Assembly: GCF_900104725.1 (NCBI RefSeq)
Contig: NZ_LT629758.1
Span: forward strand, 4,354,501-4,418,500
Reading direction: 5' to 3'
Length of the DNA stretch: 64,000 nucleotides
DNA from: Actinoplanes derwentensis
Lineage (GTDB): Bacteria > Actinomycetota > Actinomycetes > Mycobacteriales > Micromonosporaceae
A program made the translations under genes and the position numbers. Below the pieces are notes generated by a model. It had not been told where the DNA came from. It saw nothing but the letters and a program-made list of their open reading frames with translations, and did not search any database. Positions 20,742-29,889 of the stretch are shown in pieces. Every line of letters starts with the position of its first letter. Within the stretch, counting starts at the first letter, position 1.

Positions 20742-23171
20742 TTGTCCGTCCAGGTTCAGGGCGCCGAGCATTCCGAGCAGTCCACGCCGGTCGGCGGGGC
20801 TTTGCCGGTCCCCGGCGCCCCCGGGGGCGGAATGTCGGCACGGACCCGCCGGTCGTCCGGCGGCACGATCCGCCGGCGGGTGGTCCGGACACTCGCCCTC
20901 CCGGTCGCCACCACTCTGGTTCTACTCGCCATCGTCGCGGTCGGCGAGGTGGACAACTACCGGACCGCCTCGGCCACCGCCCGCGCCGTCACCATCGACC
21001 TCGCGGTCGCCGAACTGGTGCAGGACCTGCAGACCGAGCGTGGTCTGACCGCCGGTCTGCTCGGCGGCAACGAGGCCTACCGCACCGAGGTACTGCCCGC
21101 CCGCGACGCCGTCGACCTGCGCCGCGACCAGTTGGAGAACCTGATCACCGACGGCGAGGAGGTCGATGACCGGGTCTCCGCCGCGGTGCAGCAGCTGGAC
21201 GGCCTGGCCGGCGTCCGGGCCGGCACCGACACCGGTTCCGGCCAGCGGGCCGCCACCTTCGCCTTCTACAGCGCCCGCATCGCCGACCTGGGCAACCTCG
21301 ACTTCGAGTTGGACAGTAACGGCGACGAGGAACTGCGCCGTGGCGCGGCCACGCTGGAAGCGCTCGGCGACATGAAGGAGGCCGCCTCCCAGGAGCGGGC
21401 CTTCCTCAACGGTGTCTTCTCCGCCGGCGGTTTCAAGCAGGGCGAATTCCTGCAATTCGTCACCATGCGATCCACCAAGGACGCGGCTCTCACCGCCTAC
21501 TACCGCTACGCCAACGACCTCGAGCGCGGCTCGATGCAATACCTCCTGGACACCGGCGCGGCCCGCGAGGCGGCGTTCTTCGAGAATGTCGCGCTTCAAT
21601 CCGGTGACGGCCGGTCGCTGCAGGTCAACCCGCAGTCCTGGTGGTCCGCGCTGACCACCGTGCTGGACGACACGCTGCAGCTCGAACACCACGTCGGTTC
21701 GGTCATCTCGGCGCGCGCCACGTACCTGGAGGACGAGGCCTCGGTCCGGATGACCGTGCTGCTCGGTGCGGTGCTGATCTGTCTGGTCGGCTCGATCTAT
21801 CTGGCCACCGTCGCGTCGCAGTCGGTGGCCCGGCCGCTGACCGTGCTGGCCAACGAGGCCAACCGGCTGGCCAGCACCCAGCTGCCGGACGCGGTCCAGA
21901 AGGCCAGCACCGGTGACGGCACCACACCGCCGCCCCCGGTGCTCGTGCCCCGCGGCGCGAGTGTCGAGGTCCGTCTGGTGGCCGACGCCTTCGACCGGGT
22001 GCAGGCCACCGCGTACGCCCTGGCCACCGAGCAGGCCACGCTGCGGCGGACCACCGCCGAGTCGATGGCCAACCTCGGCCGCCGCAACCAGAACCTGCTC
22101 CGCCGCCAGCTCGGCTTCATCACCAAGCTGGAGCGCGAGGAGTCCAACCCGACCGGTCTGGCGAACCTCTTCGAACTCGACCACCTGGCCACCCGCATGC
22201 GGCGGAACGCGGAGAGCCTCCTGGTCCTGGTCGGCGCGGCCAGCCCGCGGCAGCTCTCCGAACCGCTGATGGTCTCCGACGTGATCCGCGCGGCCGTCTC
22301 CGAGGTCGAGGAGTACCGCCGGGTCACCCTGCGCCGGGTGGACGAGGCGCTGGTCAACGGCTCCACGGTCAGCGGTATCGCGCACATGCTGGCCGAGCTG
22401 ATCGAGAACGGCCTGTCCTTCTCCCCGCCTGATCAGGACGTGGAGATCCACGGGCGGCGGATCGGCGGCACCTACCTGATCGCCATCACCGACCAGGGTG
22501 TCGGCATGACGGCCGCCGACATGCAGCGGGCCAACGAGCGGCTGCGCGGCGAGGGTGACTTCATCACCGCTCCGGCCCGGTTCCTCGGCCACTACGTGGT
22601 CGGCCGCCTGGCCCAGCAGATGGGCATCGAGGTGCAGCTCACGCCGTCGCCGGTGACCGGTGTGACGGCCCGGATCACGCTGCCCGCGGAGATTTTGACC
22701 GACCAGCAGAGTGTCGGCTCGCGGCCACAGCCCCCGGCGGCCCGCCCGGCTGCGCGGGCGGTCGAACCGGCCGCGCAGGCCGCACCCGCCGCCCCGGCCG
22801 CGCCGTTGCGGATCCCGCCGGCCGAAGTCGGTCAGGCCCAGCCGGTGACCGCCGGTGTCGTCACCGCGGACCGGCCACTACACTCCACCGCCATCGAGTA
22901 CGTGGTGGTCAAGGACGACAACGCGGCGGCCATGACCGCGGTGCTGGACTTCGGGCCGCCCGGTGACGACGCGCCCCGGACCGCGAACGGCCTGAAGAAG
23001 CGGACACCCCGCGCTCAGCGGGCCACGACCCGACCACCGACGGTGTCGAACAACGCGCCGGCCGAGCGGCCGGCGCCGGTCAGTGGCTCGGCGGAGTCGG
23101 TGCGGGACCGGCTCAACGCGCTGCGTGGCGGTATTCAGCGCGGTAGTTCTGAAACAGCGGGGTCCCAGTGA
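20742..23171 (+). CDS. cvnA: CvnA: conservon sensor histidine-kinase-like membrane protein
   Basis: With the TTG at 20742 (preceded by AGAGGAG) it has 809 residues; ATG 20718 is an alternative. It has transmembrane segments at about 50-70 and 335-360, flanking an extracytoplasmic NIT-like (nitrate/nitrite-sensing type) domain beginning DLQTERGLTAGLL. A HAMP-like linker follows (SVARPLTVLANEANRL). The kinase core has an atypical dimerisation helix (FELDHLATRMRRNAE) and an HATPase with ELIENGLSFSPP and DQGVGM. The C-terminus is a long Ala/Pro-rich tail. This is the standard first gene of a conservon, whose partners follow immediately. Confidence 0.9.
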   Translation: MSVQVQGAEHSEQSTPVGGALPVPGAPGGGMSARTRRSSGGTIRRRVVRTLALPVATTLVLLAIVAVGEVDNYRTASATARAVTIDLAVAELVQDLQTERGLTAGLLGGNEAYRTEVLPARDAVDLRRDQLENLITDGEEVDDRVSAAVQQLDGLAGVRAGTDTGSGQRAATFAFYSARIADLGNLDFELDSNGDEELRRGAATLEALGDMKEAASQERAFLNGVFSAGGFKQGEFLQFVTMRSTKDAALTAYYRYANDLERGSMQYLLDTGAAREAAFFENVALQSGDGRSLQVNPQSWWSALTTVLDDTLQLEHHVGSVISARATYLEDEASVRMTVLLGAVLICLVGSIYLATVASQSVARPLTVLANEANRLASTQLPDAVQKASTGDGTTPPPPVLVPRGASVEVRLVADAFDRVQATAYALATEQATLRRTTAESMANLGRRNQNLLRRQLGFITKLEREESNPTGLANLFELDHLATRMRRNAESLLVLVGAASPRQLSEPLMVSDVIRAAVSEVEEYRRVTLRRVDEALVNGSTVSGIAHMLAELIENGLSFSPPDQDVEIHGRRIGGTYLIAITDQGVGMTAADMQRANERLRGEGDFITAPARFLGHYVVGRLAQQMGIEVQLTPSPVTGVTARITLPAEILTDQQSVGSRPQPPAARPAARAVEPAAQAAPAAPAAPLRIPPAEVGQAQPVTAGVVTADRPLHSTAIEYVVVKDDNAAAMTAVLDFGPPGDDAPRTANGLKKRTPRAQRATTRPPTVSNNAPAERPAPVSGSAESVRDRLNALRGGIQRGSSETAGSQ

Positions 23172-23215
23172 CAGCCATCCCGAAGTGGCCCCTTGGCAGC
23201 AACCTGGAAAGAAGA

Positions 23216-23644
23216 ATGATGAGCGTTGACACGTCGTCGGATCGGCACCAATTCAATTGGCTGCTCGGTAACTTCGTCCACCAGACGGACGGCGTGCGTG
23301 ACGCCGTGGCGGTGTCCTCCGACGGGTTGCTGATCGCCAGCTCGGACGGGCTGAACCGGGCCGAGGCGGACCAGTTGGCCGCCATCGTCTCCAGCCTGGC
23401 CAGCCTGGCCCGCAGCGCCTCCCGGCGGTACGACTTCGACGGCCTCAAGCTCATCATGATCGAGATGCACCGGGGGTTCCTGCTGGTCTCGGTGATAGCC
23501 GGCGGCAGCTGCCTCGGCGTGGTGGCCGGCAGCGACTGCGATCTGGGCCTGGTCGGCTACGAGATCTCGCTACTCACCGAGCGCTTCGGTGATCTGCTCA
23601 CTCCGGCCCTGATCGCAGAGTCCCGGCAACACCTCCCGCGATGA
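23216..23644 (+). CDS. cvnB: CvnB: roadblock/LC7-domain protein
   Basis: This 142-residue roadblock/LC7 protein (LLGNFVHQTDGVRDAVAVSSDGLLIASS) is of the kind that binds and regulates the conservon GTPase, as MglB does for MglA. ATG 23216 or 23219 both follow GGAAAG. The gene overlaps cvnC by four bases. Confidence 0.93.
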   Translation: MMSVDTSSDRHQFNWLLGNFVHQTDGVRDAVAVSSDGLLIASSDGLNRAEADQLAAIVSSLASLARSASRRYDFDGLKLIMIEMHRGFLLVSVIAGGSCLGVVAGSDCDLGLVGYEISLLTERFGDLLTPALIAESRQHLPR

Positions 23645-24060
23645 GCAGCCCGTCGTGGGGCGCCGAACCCGGCTCTGTTCCGTACGCCGGGTCACACCGG
23701 CCGTCGGGTGGAGGATTGCACTCCGGTGACATGGACGAGGATCCGGTGATCCGGCCGTTCATGCTCACCAACGGGCGCACGCAGCCACTGCACGACAACC
23801 TGCGGATCGAGACCCTGCTGCACGCGGCTCCGGCCGCGTTGTCGGCACCACTACGCTTCGAGTCCCGGCGCATCGTCGAGCTCGCGCAGTCGCCGATGTC
23901 GGTCGCGGACCTGTCGGTGGCGCTGCGCGCGCCGCTCGGTGTGGTCCGCGTCATCGTGGCCGACCTGATCACCCAGGGCTACCTCAGCGTGCAAGACCAG
24001 CCCGAGGAGCTCTCCACCAGTTTGATCGAAAGGATCAGGGACCGTGTCCGGGCGCTCTAG
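23641..24060 (+). CDS. cvnC: CvnC: DUF742 protein
   Basis: This 139-residue DUF742 protein has the typical core VIRPFMLTNGRTQP and a winged-helix-like C-terminal region (RIVELAQSPMSVADLSVALRAPLGVVRVIVADL). Its biochemical role in conservons is not settled. It is coupled upstream by ATGA and overlaps cvnD by 17 bases. Confidence 0.92.
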   Translation: MSSPSWGAEPGSVPYAGSHRPSGGGLHSGDMDEDPVIRPFMLTNGRTQPLHDNLRIETLLHAAPAALSAPLRFESRRIVELAQSPMSVADLSVALRAPLGVVRVIVADLITQGYLSVQDQPEELSTSLIERIRDRVRAL

Positions 24061-24643
24061 GGAGCCGTCGGCAGCGCACCCCATCGCTGTCAAGATCGTC
24101 ATCAGCGGCGGTTTCGGCGTCGGCAAGACCACCTTCGTGGGTGCCATCTCCGAGATCGAGCCGCTCGTCACCGAGGCCGAGATGACCGAGAGGTCGATCG
24201 GTATCGACGACACCTCCGCGGTGTCCGGCAAGACCACCACGACCGTGGCCCTCGACTTCGGCCGCATCACCCTCGACGAATCGCTGCTGCTGTACCTGTT
24301 CGGCACGCCCGGGCAGGACCGGTTCGCGTTCCTCTGGGACGACCTGGTCACCGGCGCCCTCGGAGCGATCGTGCTGGTCGACACGCGGCGGATCGAGGAT
24401 TCCTTCCCCGCGATCGACTACTTCGAGGAGCACGAGATCCCGTTCATCATCGGCGTCAACCGGTTCAACGGCGCTCAGCGGTTCATCCTCGAGGAGGTCC
24501 GCGACGCGCTCGGGGTCAGCCCCGCGGTGCCGTTGATGGAGTGCGACGCCCGCGACCGCGAGTCGGTCAAGAGTGTCCTGGTGGCGCTCACCGAGGAGGT
24601 CCTCGCCAAGCGGGCGAACCGGGAGCGGGCGGCGGCATGGTGA
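24044..24643 (+). CDS. cvnD: CvnD: conservon small GTPase-like protein
   Basis: This 199-residue P-loop protein has Walker A GGFGVGKTT, switch II FGTPGQDRF and a degenerate base-specificity loop (GVNRF where NKxD is expected), as is usual in CvnD. It is the output GTPase of the conservon. GTG 24044 lies inside cvnC. The last seven bases overlap the start of an extracellular binding-protein gene, which is unusual. Confidence 0.92.
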   Translation: MSGRSREPSAAHPIAVKIVISGGFGVGKTTFVGAISEIEPLVTEAEMTERSIGIDDTSAVSGKTTTTVALDFGRITLDESLLLYLFGTPGQDRFAFLWDDLVTGALGAIVLVDTRRIEDSFPAIDYFEEHEIPFIIGVNRFNGAQRFILEEVRDALGVSPAVPLMECDARDRESVKSVLVALTEEVLAKRANRERAAAW

Positions 24644-25596
24644 TCCGCCGGTTCGCCCAGGCCCTGACCGCGTTCGGTCTGGCCGTGGTGGCCGGCTGCG
24701 CCACCACCCAGGCCGCCGTCACCCCACCGCCGGGGGTGCCCAGCCCGCCCTCCTGCGGGACGGTGAACCTCGCGGTCAACCCGTGGTCCGGGTCGGCCGC
24801 GAACGCCGCCGTCGTCAGCTACCTCCTCAAGGAGGAGCTGCGGTGCAAGGTGAACAGCTACGAGCTGAGCGAGACCGCCTCGTGGGCCGGCTTCGTCGAC
24901 GGCAGCATCGACGTGATCCTGGAGAACTGGGGTCACGACGATCTGAAGAAGAAGTACATCGACGGGCAGAAGGTGGCCGTCGAGCTGGGCCTCACCGGCA
25001 ACAAGGGCGTCATCGGCTGGTACGTGCCGCAGTGGATGGCCGACGAGAACCCGGACATCCTCGACTGGCGCAACCTGAACGAGTACGCCGACACGTTCAA
25101 GACCACGGCGACCGGCGGGAAGGGGCAGTTCCTGGCCGCCGACCCGTCGTTCGTCACCAAGGACGCCCAGCTGATCGAGAACCTCAAGCTCGACTACACC
25201 CTGGTGTACGCGGGCAGCGAGGACAAGCTGATCGCCGCGTTCCGGCGGGCGCAACGGCAGAAGACCCCGCTGCTCGGCTACTTCTACGAGCCGCAGTGGC
25301 TGCTGTCGGACATCAAGCTGGCGCACATCCCGTTGCCCCGGTACAAGCCCGGCTGCGACGCCGACGCGGACGCCGTGACCTGCGACTACCAGCCGTACGA
25401 CCTCGACAAGATCGCCCGTAAGGCGTTCGTCGACTCGGGCAGCCCGGGGGCCGTCTTCCTCAAGAACTGGACCTGGACCAACAACGACCAGAACCAGGTC
25501 GCCCGGGACATGACCCAGGGCAAGATGACCGCCGACGAGGCGGCCAAGAAATGGGCCGACGCCAACCGCGACGTCTGGGAGAAATGGCTGCCCTGA
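24637..25596 (+). CDS. Orphan glycine betaine-type binding lipoprotein coupled to the conservon
   Basis: This 319-residue OpuAC/ProX-family protein is clearly paralogous to the one at 14735. Shared cage-region segments include [26 protein letters not shown] and CDADAD. The signal peptide ends in lipobox VAGC. It has no permease or ATPase of its own. Its ATG overlaps the cvnD stop by seven bases, so it is translated with the conservon. It either lends a second specificity to the ProVW importer or presents ligand to CvnA (inference). Confidence 0.92.
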   Translation: MVIRRFAQALTAFGLAVVAGCATTQAAVTPPPGVPSPPSCGTVNLAVNPWSGSAANAAVVSYLLKEELRCKVNSYELSETASWAGFVDGSIDVILENWGHDDLKKKYIDGQKVAVELGLTGNKGVIGWYVPQWMADENPDILDWRNLNEYADTFKTTATGGKGQFLAADPSFVTKDAQLIENLKLDYTLVYAGSEDKLIAAFRRAQRQKTPLLGYFYEPQWLLSDIKLAHIPLPRYKPGCDADADAVTCDYQPYDLDKIARKAFVDSGSPGAVFLKNWTWTNNDQNQVARDMTQGKMTADEAAKKWADANRDVWEKWLP

Positions 25597-25612
25597 CGCC
25601 CCGCACCGCACG

Positions 25613-25651
25613 ATGAGCAGACCTGGTCAACGGGTCTGCTCATCTGCTTTT
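25613..25651 (+). terminator. Rho-independent terminator of the conservon operon
   Basis: Eleven-base arms ATGAGCAGACC (25613-25623) and GGTCTGCTCAT (25633-25643) form a stem around a short loop. The sequence ctgctttt follows. This is the clearest intrinsic terminator in the window and places the binding-protein gene inside the conservon transcription unit. Confidence 0.8.
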
Positions 25652-25729
25652 CCGGGTGTCCCGGCAGGCTTGTCGTAAGCCTGAATCGCGCCAGAGCCTG
25701 GCTTGAGGTAGCGGCCCGAATGTTTGGGC

Positions 25730-26557
25730 ATGACCGCAGCCCCCGCCCTCCGCCCCCTCGCCGCCGTCGCCCCCACGGCGCCCGCCCGCACCGCCCCGGC
25801 CGCTACGCCGAACCTGTGGGCGCCGGCCACCCCGAGCATCGAGCTCACCGTCGTCATCCCGTTCTACAACTGCGGCCCGGTCATCGCCCGGACCATCCGC
25901 GAGGTCTCCGGAGTGCTGACCGCCGCCGGGATCGGGCACGAGATCATCGCGGTCAACGACGGCAGCACCGACGAGTCCGCGGCCTTCGTGGCGGAACTGC
26001 CCGGCGTCCGGCTGATCGACAACCGCACCAACTCCGGCAAGGGCAACGCCCTGCACCAGGGTTTCGCCGCCGCGCAGGGCGCCTGGGTCGGGTTCATCGA
26101 CTCGGACGGCGACATCGCCGCCCACCACCTCATCACCTACCTGGAGCTGGCCCGCACCGGCGACCACAGCGCCGTCTACGCCGACAAGCGCCACGCCCGG
26201 TCGAGCAGCACCGCCTCGAAGTCCCGCAAGTTCATCTCCATCACCTACTCGTCCCTGGTCACCGGAATGTTCCTGCTCCCGGTCAAGGACACCCAGACCG
26301 GCTGCAAGATCTTCCGCCGGGACGTCATCGCCCAGCTCCTGCCGCACCTGCGCGAGCAGCGTTTCGCCTTCGACCTGGAGTTCTTCGTCGCCGCGAAGGC
26401 CGCCGGCTACCGGGACATGCGGTCCGCGCCGGTGGACGTCGACACCGCCGCCAACGGCAGCACCGTCACCACCAACTCGATCGTCCGGACCCTGCGCGAC
26501 ACCTTCGGGATCCTGCGCCGGCACCGCTCCGGCCACTACCGGCAAGCCGCCGCCTGA
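25730..26557 (+). CDS. GT2 glycosyltransferase (dolichyl/polyprenyl-phosphate sugar synthase type)
   Basis: This 275-residue GT-A fold enzyme has LTVVIPFYNCG, the nucleotide-sugar motif VNDGSTDES and the metal-binding DSDGD. The layout resembles polyprenyl-phosphate mannose/glucose synthases, with no C-terminal membrane anchor. The start is ATG 25730 without a good Shine-Dalgarno. Its last 92 bases overlap the 3' end of the convergent membrane-protein gene. Confidence 0.85.
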   Translation: MTAAPALRPLAAVAPTAPARTAPAATPNLWAPATPSIELTVVIPFYNCGPVIARTIREVSGVLTAAGIGHEIIAVNDGSTDESAAFVAELPGVRLIDNRTNSGKGNALHQGFAAAQGAWVGFIDSDGDIAAHHLITYLELARTGDHSAVYADKRHARSSSTASKSRKFISITYSSLVTGMFLLPVKDTQTGCKIFRRDVIAQLLPHLREQRFAFDLEFFVAAKAAGYRDMRSAPVDVDTAANGSTVTTNSIVRTLRDTFGILRRHRSGHYRQAAA

Positions 26558-28655
26558 GACCCGGATAGAACTCGCGCCGATGCTCCACCAGGCCCGAGAT
26601 CGTCAGCACCGCCAGCGACAGCACCGACACCAGCAGCCCCACACGTAACCACCGCCACGGCGTGTACTGCACCGTGAAGGACCGAGAACCGGCCCGGACC
26701 GCGACAGTCCCGGCGACGGTCGGCCGGGTGACCTGATCCCCCGCCATCCAGTTCGCCGACCACTCCTCCGGCACCACCACCCAACCCGGTGCCCCCGCTT
26801 CCACCCGCCAGCGCGTCGAACTCATCCGCCGCAGGCCACCCGACCCGGCTGAGGGAACCACACCGTCACCCACGCCGGACAGCACCGCCTCCGACCCCAG
26901 CCGCCCGTCGGCGGCCCAGCCCAGCGCGGCGGTGAGATCCCCGGCGCGAGCGCTCACCACCCGGCCGGTCCCCTCCGCGACCACCTGGTAGACGTCGAGT
27001 TCCCCGGTCGTCAGCACCGGGCGCAGATCCCGCTGACGGCTGAGCCAGGCGTACGCGTCGGTCTCCCGCTCCTTGGACAGCGCCACGTACCGCACCCCCA
27101 GCGGCGCGATCAGCTGACCGAAACTGCCTGCGGCGCCGGTCGCGATCACCCGGTCCAGGTAGGCCATCCGCTGCGACACCGAGTTGCTCCGCACCGGGCC
27201 CAGCTCCGCGGCGTCGCTGCTGAGCACCGGGCGGCGGAAGAACGCGCGGGCCGGGGTGGCCACACTCCGGGTCGCGGTGAACGCGAACGGCTGGTACTGA
27301 TGCCACGGCAGGAACAGCACCGACTCGTCGCCGGTACCCATGATCTGGTCGGCGGCGTACCAGGCCCGCGGGTAGTGACTCACCTGGACCGATCCGCCCA
27401 GACCCCAGAGCAGGGAGGCACCGACGGTGACGTACATGCCGATCAGCGCCGGTGCCGACAGCCGGGCCCCGGCCCGCAGCACCGGATGGTGGCTGTCGCG
27501 CAGCGCCCCGGCCAGCGCCTCCGCCGAGACGCCCACCCCCACCGCGTACCCGATCATCGCCAGGGCGACCCATTTCTGCTGTTCCCGCATCGCCTCGAAG
27601 AGCGGGAGATGGTCGAAGGCGGCCCGGTACGCGCTGCCGAGCGGGCCGTGCACACCCATCCCGAGCAGCAGGCCGGACACCGTGACCGCGGTCAGCGGCA
27701 CACCGGCCGCCGGCTCGCGGCGGCACAACCGGCCCAGGCCCCCGAGCACGGCCACCACCAGGATCAGGCCGGGCACCAGGCCCAGGGCCACCGCGGGACT
27801 GCTGTCGGAGGCGCCCCGCCAGAAGCCCCGCAGGGTGGCCACCGAGGTCAGGAGCCCGGCCGATCCGGGATAGGTGGCGTACACCTCCAGGTCCTCCCGG
27901 CTGACGTCGATGGTCAGGATCGCGCTGGACACGACGACCGCGGCGTACGTGTAGACGCCGCCGGTCGCCACGATCACGATGGCGGTGCGTACCAGGTCCC
28001 GGAGCCGGGGCCGGGGCAGCAGCATGATCAGGACCAGGATCGTCGCGCCGAGCCAGGCCGCGTGCGCGGCGGACGAGACGGCCAGCGCGTACCAGCCGGC
28101 CGGTCGTGCGGCGAACCAGTGGCCCCGGGTCCGGGCGTGCCGGGCCGAGGCCGCCATCGCGCAGAGCAGGGCCACCGACAGCAGGAACGGCACATGCCCC
28201 GCCTGGATCCGCTCGACGACGAACGGGTTGAGGCAGACGAACAGGGCTGCCGGATGACGCCGCCACCGGCCACCGCCGGCGAGCGCCGACACGCCGCCGG
28301 CCGCGATCGGGAAGAACGCCAGGATCATCAGCCAACTGGTGGCACCGGCCCCGGCGAGCTGCCGGATCGCGTGGGTGAACAGCCGGTACGGCAGGGCGTC
28401 CAGGGCTGCCGGGTCGAGTCCGTACAGGCCGGGGCTGAGCGCCTGATGTGGCCCGGCCACCCAGTCCAGCAGCAGCAGATAGCCGGGGCTGGTCCACGGG
28501 GCGACCACCAGGATCCCGGTGAGCAGACCGAGGAGCACGGACTCCGCCGTCAACCGCGCCGGGCGGACGGTTCCGGCTGGGCGGCGCCGTCGGCCGGTGC
28601 GTGGCCGCCGGTGGTTCGGCTCGTTCCTCCGCTCTTTTGCCATTTGCCCCATCAT
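26466..28655 (-). CDS. Large multi-spanning membrane protein, probable GT-C-type glycosyltransferase
   Basis: This protein of about 729 residues starts at ATG 28655 (ATG 28643 also possible). It has some 11-13 hydrophobic segments in the first 430 residues, a soluble region, then one final membrane helix (LRVGLLVSVLSLAVLTI) and a basic tail. The segment FEAMREQQKW resembles a motif of GT-C and YfhO-like envelope proteins. The function is inferred from topology and neighbouring glycosyltransferases. The 3' end overlaps the GT2 gene by 92 bases; the basic, low-complexity tail is encoded there. Confidence 0.65.
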   Translation of the reverse strand: MMGQMAKERRNEPNHRRPRTGRRRRPAGTVRPARLTAESVLLGLLTGILVVAPWTSPGYLLLLDWVAGPHQALSPGLYGLDPAALDALPYRLFTHAIRQLAGAGATSWLMILAFFPIAAGGVSALAGGGRWRRHPAALFVCLNPFVVERIQAGHVPFLLSVALLCAMAASARHARTRGHWFAARPAGWYALAVSSAAHAAWLGATILVLIMLLPRPRLRDLVRTAIVIVATGGVYTYAAVVVSSAILTIDVSREDLEVYATYPGSAGLLTSVATLRGFWRGASDSSPAVALGLVPGLILVVAVLGGLGRLCRREPAAGVPLTAVTVSGLLLGMGVHGPLGSAYRAAFDHLPLFEAMREQQKWVALAMIGYAVGVGVSAEALAGALRDSHHPVLRAGARLSAPALIGMYVTVGASLLWGLGGSVQVSHYPRAWYAADQIMGTGDESVLFLPWHQYQPFAFTATRSVATPARAFFRRPVLSSDAAELGPVRSNSVSQRMAYLDRVIATGAAGSFGQLIAPLGVRYVALSKERETDAYAWLSRQRDLRPVLTTGELDVYQVVAEGTGRVVSARAGDLTAALGWAADGRLGSEAVLSGVGDGVVPSAGSGGLRRMSSTRWRVEAGAPGWVVVPEEWSANWMAGDQVTRPTVAGTVAVRAGSRSFTVQYTPWRWLRVGLLVSVLSLAVLTISGLVEHRREFYPGLRRRLAGSGRSGAGAGSRRCRAGSGRSSWW

Positions 28656-28782
28656 CGCCAACTAATGCCGTCCGGGGAGCGACCTTCACGAACCCGGCCC
28701 TCACCGCTGCCTCAACCCGGGCCGGGCGCGGCCGATCATCCCGGTCACCGCTGCGTACGACGGCGGCGAACCCGGAGGTCCG

Positions 28783-29883
28783 ATGCGGATTCTGATCTTG
28801 AACTGGCGGGACCTGAGCCACCCCGCGGCCGGCGGAGCCGAGGTCTACACCGAGCAGGTTCTGCGCCGCTGGGCCGCGGCCGGCCACCGGGTGGTGCTGT
28901 TCGCCGCGGCCGTCAACGGAAAGCCAGCGACCGAGATCCGTGACGGTTACCGCGTCATCCGGGCCGGCAGCCGGTTCACCGTCTACCGGGAGGCGCGGCG
29001 CTGGTGGCAGCGCCACGGCCGGGGCAACTTCGACGTCGTCATCGACGAGACCAACACGGTGCCGTTCCAAGCCCACGAGTGGGTGGACGACGGCACCCGG
29101 ACCATCGCCCTGGTCCATCAGACGTGTGAGGAGATCTGGCACGTCAACGCCCCGCCGCTGCTGGCCCACCTAGGCCGGCACCGGCTCGAACCGAACTGGC
29201 TGCGACGACTGGGCCGCAGCCCGATCCTCGCGGTCTCCGAGTCGACCCGGGAGTCCCTGGCCCGGTTCGGGGCACACGACGTGACGGTGGTGCCGGAGGG
29301 CTACGCTCCGCCGGATCCGCTGCCCCGGCCGGCCAAAGAGACGCGGCCGACCGCGGTGTTCTGCGGCCGGATGGTGCCGTACAAGCGGCCGGACGACGTG
29401 ATCCGGGCGGTCGGGCTGGCCCGTCGGCGGATTCCCGGCCTCCGGCTCTGGATGATCGGTGGCGGGCCACTGCTGGACCGCCTGGCCACCCGGGCGCCCG
29501 GCTACACCGATTTCCTCGGCCGGGTTCCAGAGGCCGAGAAACACGAGCTGATGGCGCGGGCGCACGTGCACCTGGCCGCCAGCGTCCGCGAGGGCTGGGG
29601 TCTGGTGGTCACCGAGGCCGCCGCACTCGGCACCCCGACCATCGCGTACGACGTACCGGGCCTGCGCGATTCCACCCGGGCCGCCGCCGGGGCCGTCGTC
29701 GCGCCCCGGCCGGAGGCGATGGCCGGGCTGCTGACCGAGCTGCTGCCCGGCTGGTTGCGGCAACCGCCGGAGCCGCTGCCGTACGGTGGTGCGCTGTCCT
29801 GGGACGAGGTCGCGGCCACGCTGCTGACGGCCGTCGACCGGCATGCCCGGGCGCCTCGTCATCCGGTGCCGGTCGCGGCCTGA
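28783..29883 (+). CDS. GT4 family glycosyltransferase
   Basis: This 366-residue GT-B enzyme has the N-terminal loop HPAAGGAEVYTEQV and donor-site motif FCGRMVPYKRPDDVIRA. The C-terminal EGWGLVVTEAAALGTPTIAY contains the EX7E pattern of retaining GT4 enzymes. GGAGGT sits six bases before the ATG. It is divergent from the membrane protein at 26466 and probably acts on the same envelope glycan. Confidence 0.9.
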   Translation: MRILILNWRDLSHPAAGGAEVYTEQVLRRWAAAGHRVVLFAAAVNGKPATEIRDGYRVIRAGSRFTVYREARRWWQRHGRGNFDVVIDETNTVPFQAHEWVDDGTRTIALVHQTCEEIWHVNAPPLLAHLGRHRLEPNWLRRLGRSPILAVSESTRESLARFGAHDVTVVPEGYAPPDPLPRPAKETRPTAVFCGRMVPYKRPDDVIRAVGLARRRIPGLRLWMIGGGPLLDRLATRAPGYTDFLGRVPEAEKHELMARAHVHLAASVREGWGLVVTEAAALGTPTIAYDVPGLRDSTRAAAGAVVAPRPEAMAGLLTELLPGWLRQPPEPLPYGGALSWDEVAATLLTAVDRHARAPRHPVPVAA

Positions 29884-29889
29884 CCGCGC

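Noticed and set aside
24044..24643. Gliding-motility MglA system rather than a conservon
   Set aside because: The order cvnA-roadblock-DUF742-GTPase is the conservon order, and the NKxD loop is degenerate as in CvnD.
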